A DNA stretch of 14,502 nucleotides from positions 1 through 14,502 of the forward strand of contig CAJOQU010000108.1 in assembly GCA_905236975.1 (NCBI GenBank), read 5' to 3'. The notes under the pieces are model-generated. The model worked only from the letters and a program-made list of their open reading frames with translations, did no database searches and was not told the DNA's origin. Positions 12,992 to 14,502 of the stretch are shown piece after piece; position 1 is the stretch's first letter; the number at the start of each line of letters is the position of its first letter. Source of the DNA: an uncultured Clostridia bacterium. GTDB taxonomy: Bacteria; Bacillota; Clostridia; Oscillospirales; Acutalibacteraceae. A program made the translations under genes and the position numbers.

Positions 12992-14470
12992 ATGGAGTAT
13001 ACACATTTAAAAAGCGGCACTGATATACGCGGTGTGGCAAGTAAAATTTTCGGCAAAACGGTTGAATTGACCGATCAAGCGGTCTATGATATTACGGCGG
13101 CTTTCGCGGTGTGGTACATAGAGCGGCATTCCGAAAAGGCAAATGGCTTTACGGTGGCGGTCGGGCATGATTCCCGCATAACGGGGGAGTCTATCGCGCA
13201 AACGGTCAAACAGGCTTTGACCGATGCGGGCGCCACTGTGCTTGACTGCGGTTTGGCCTCGACCCCGGCTATGTTTATGACAACGGTTGATCTGATGACT
13301 GACGCAGCGGTGCAAATCACCGCCAGTCACCACCCTGCCGACCGAAACGGATTGAAGTTTTTTCTGCCATCCGGGGGACTCGACAGCGATGATCTGACCG
13401 ATGTTATTGCTTTGGCAAATGCACAAAAACGCGTGACGGCAAAAGAAAAGGGAACCGTTCGACCGACCGATTACATGCCGCGGTATGCCGCACGGTTGCG
13501 CCGTATGATTTGCGACGCCGTGGGCAAAACCGAACTGCAAAAACCGCTTGCCGGGTATCACATTGTGGTGGACGCGGGCAACGGCGCCGGCGGCTTTTAC
13601 GCAACCGATGTGTTGGAGCCTTTGGGCGCGGATATCACGGGCAGCCAGTTTTTAGAACCGGACGGCATGTTTCCCAATCATATTCCCAATCCGGAAGACG
13701 GACAGGCAATGGAAAGCATCTGCGGGGCGGTCGTACGGTGCCACGCCGACCTGGGCATTATATTTGATACCGATGTTGACCGCGCGGGATGCGTGGGAGC
13801 CGACGGGAAAGAGATCAATCGCAATCGCCTGATCGCGCTGGCCTCCTATATGGCGGCCAACGGCAAAAAAGATTTTACCATCGTGACGGATTCGGTCACC
13901 AGCGACGGCCTGAAGGAATATATTGAAAAAACGCTCGGCGGCACGCATTTTCGCTATAAGCGCGGTTACAAAAATGTGATCAATAAAGCGCAGGAGCTGT
14001 GCGATAAGGGGGTCGATTGTCCCCTTGCCATTGAAACCTCCGGTCACGCGGCTTTGCGGGAAAACTATTTTCTTGACGACGGCGCTTATCTTGTGACCAA
14101 AATCGTGATCGAGTTGGCTCGGGGTAAAAATATTGCAGCCATCCTGGAACCGCTGCGGCTGCCGGCGGAGGAAAAGGAATTTCGTTTTCGCATTTCCGTG
14201 CCGGATTTTCGCAGTTACGGAAATCGCGTGATCGAAGAATTACAGCAATTTGCGTCGATGCGCCCGGATTATGTGATCGCGGACGATAACCGCGAGGGGA
14301 TACGGGTTTCCACCCCTAACGGGTTTTTTCTGCTGCGGTTAAGCGTGCATGACCCGGTGATGCCGCTGAATCTGGAAAGTGACCGGCCGGGCGGTACGGC
14401 GGCTGATATTGCCGAGCTGAAAGTTTTTTTTAAGCGCTTTGACGGGTTGGATATTACCTGTTTGGGCTGA
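12992..14470 (+). CDS. Phosphoglucomutase/phosphomannomutase (alpha-D-phosphohexomutase family)
   Basis: Moves phosphate between C1 and C6 of hexoses, probably glucose or mannose phosphates, through a phosphoserine intermediate in the cytosol; it feeds nucleotide-sugar and wall polymer synthesis. The 492-aa length fits. In order: GTDIRGVASK (domain 1 phosphate loop), the active-site loop TASHHP with catalytic Ser112 (TASHNP in most members), the metal loop DTDVDRAG at 259-266, the sugar-binding loop ETSGHAALRENYFLDDGAYL (ETSGH at 348-352), and a domain 4 loop DNREGIRVSTPNGFFLLR. The ETSGH form is usual in clostridial members and does not by itself separate glucose from mannose specificity. 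AGGAG precedes the ATG. It follows the 39-aa membrane gene by 9 nt, so the two likely form one operon. Confidence 0.92.
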   Translation: MEYTHLKSGTDIRGVASKIFGKTVELTDQAVYDITAAFAVWYIERHSEKANGFTVAVGHDSRITGESIAQTVKQALTDAGATVLDCGLASTPAMFMTTVDLMTDAAVQITASHHPADRNGLKFFLPSGGLDSDDLTDVIALANAQKRVTAKEKGTVRPTDYMPRYAARLRRMICDAVGKTELQKPLAGYHIVVDAGNGAGGFYATDVLEPLGADITGSQFLEPDGMFPNHIPNPEDGQAMESICGAVVRCHADLGIIFDTDVDRAGCVGADGKEINRNRLIALASYMAANGKKDFTIVTDSVTSDGLKEYIEKTLGGTHFRYKRGYKNVINKAQELCDKGVDCPLAIETSGHAALRENYFLDDGAYLVTKIVIELARGKNIAAILEPLRLPAEEKEFRFRISVPDFRSYGNRVIEELQQFASMRPDYVIADDNREGIRVSTPNGFFLLRLSVHDPVMPLNLESDRPGGTAADIAELKVFFKRFDGLDITCLG

Positions 14471-14502
14471 TTTTGTCATGTATAATTTGTTAGCTGTAAT
14501 CA

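Noticed and set aside
14481..14486. TATAAT after the sugar mutase as a promoter of the next gene
   Set aside because: The hexamer is perfect but no -35 element lies at the right distance, and the downstream gene is outside the window.
1..14502. CRISPR array, tRNA, rRNA or insertion sequence
   Set aside because: No regularly spaced repeats, no cloverleaf-like sequence noticed, and no transposase-like protein or terminal inverted repeats were found on either strand by reading.

Overview
The window looks like a Firmicutes chromosome, most likely a Clostridia member of the Oscillospiraceae/Ruminococcaceae type. The signs are strong AGGAGG-like ribosome binding sites, a near-consensus sigma-A promoter, GTG and TTG starts, an ETSGH-type phosphohexomutase, a MecA-like adaptor and a GHL10-type lipoprotein. 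This assignment rests on protein style alone; no rRNA or other marker is present.

Layout. (1) 1-2530: the 3' end of an F1Fo ATP synthase operon, with atpG (5' end missing), atpD and atpC. The epsilon subunit is only 84 residues long and stops at the edge of its N-terminal beta domain. A 17-bp-stem intrinsic terminator (2596-2640) follows. (2) 2706-10354: eight same-strand genes that read as the head and packaging module of a tailed phage: small terminase candidate, large terminase, a 62-aa membrane protein, scaffold, HK97-type major capsid protein with a C-terminal Ig-like domain, P22-like portal, a head-tail adaptor candidate and a large gp10/propeller-like structural protein. All are open and keep the motifs I can check. 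There is no integrase, repressor, replication gene, lysis gene, tape measure or recognisable tail fibre. (3) 10366-11553: a GHL10-family lipoprotein starting 11 nt after the last phage-like gene, so probably on the same transcript; a terminator follows. (4) 11707-14470: rpe under its own strong promoter, an antisense single-domain MecA-like gene, a 39-aa membrane protein and a phosphoglucomutase/phosphomannomutase.

How the genes work together. The ATP synthase genes, rpe and the phosphohexomutase are ordinary energy and sugar-phosphate housekeeping. The middle block could build a DNA-packaging capsid: terminase pumps DNA through the portal into a shell assembled on the scaffold, and the adaptor and gp10-like protein close the exit. 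Its position between housekeeping genes, its single direction, the intact frames and the absence of integration, replication and lysis genes make it the most interesting part of the window. It may be a domesticated or gene-transfer-agent-like capsid locus, or a prophage remnant that happens to retain intact structural genes. The sequence alone cannot separate these.
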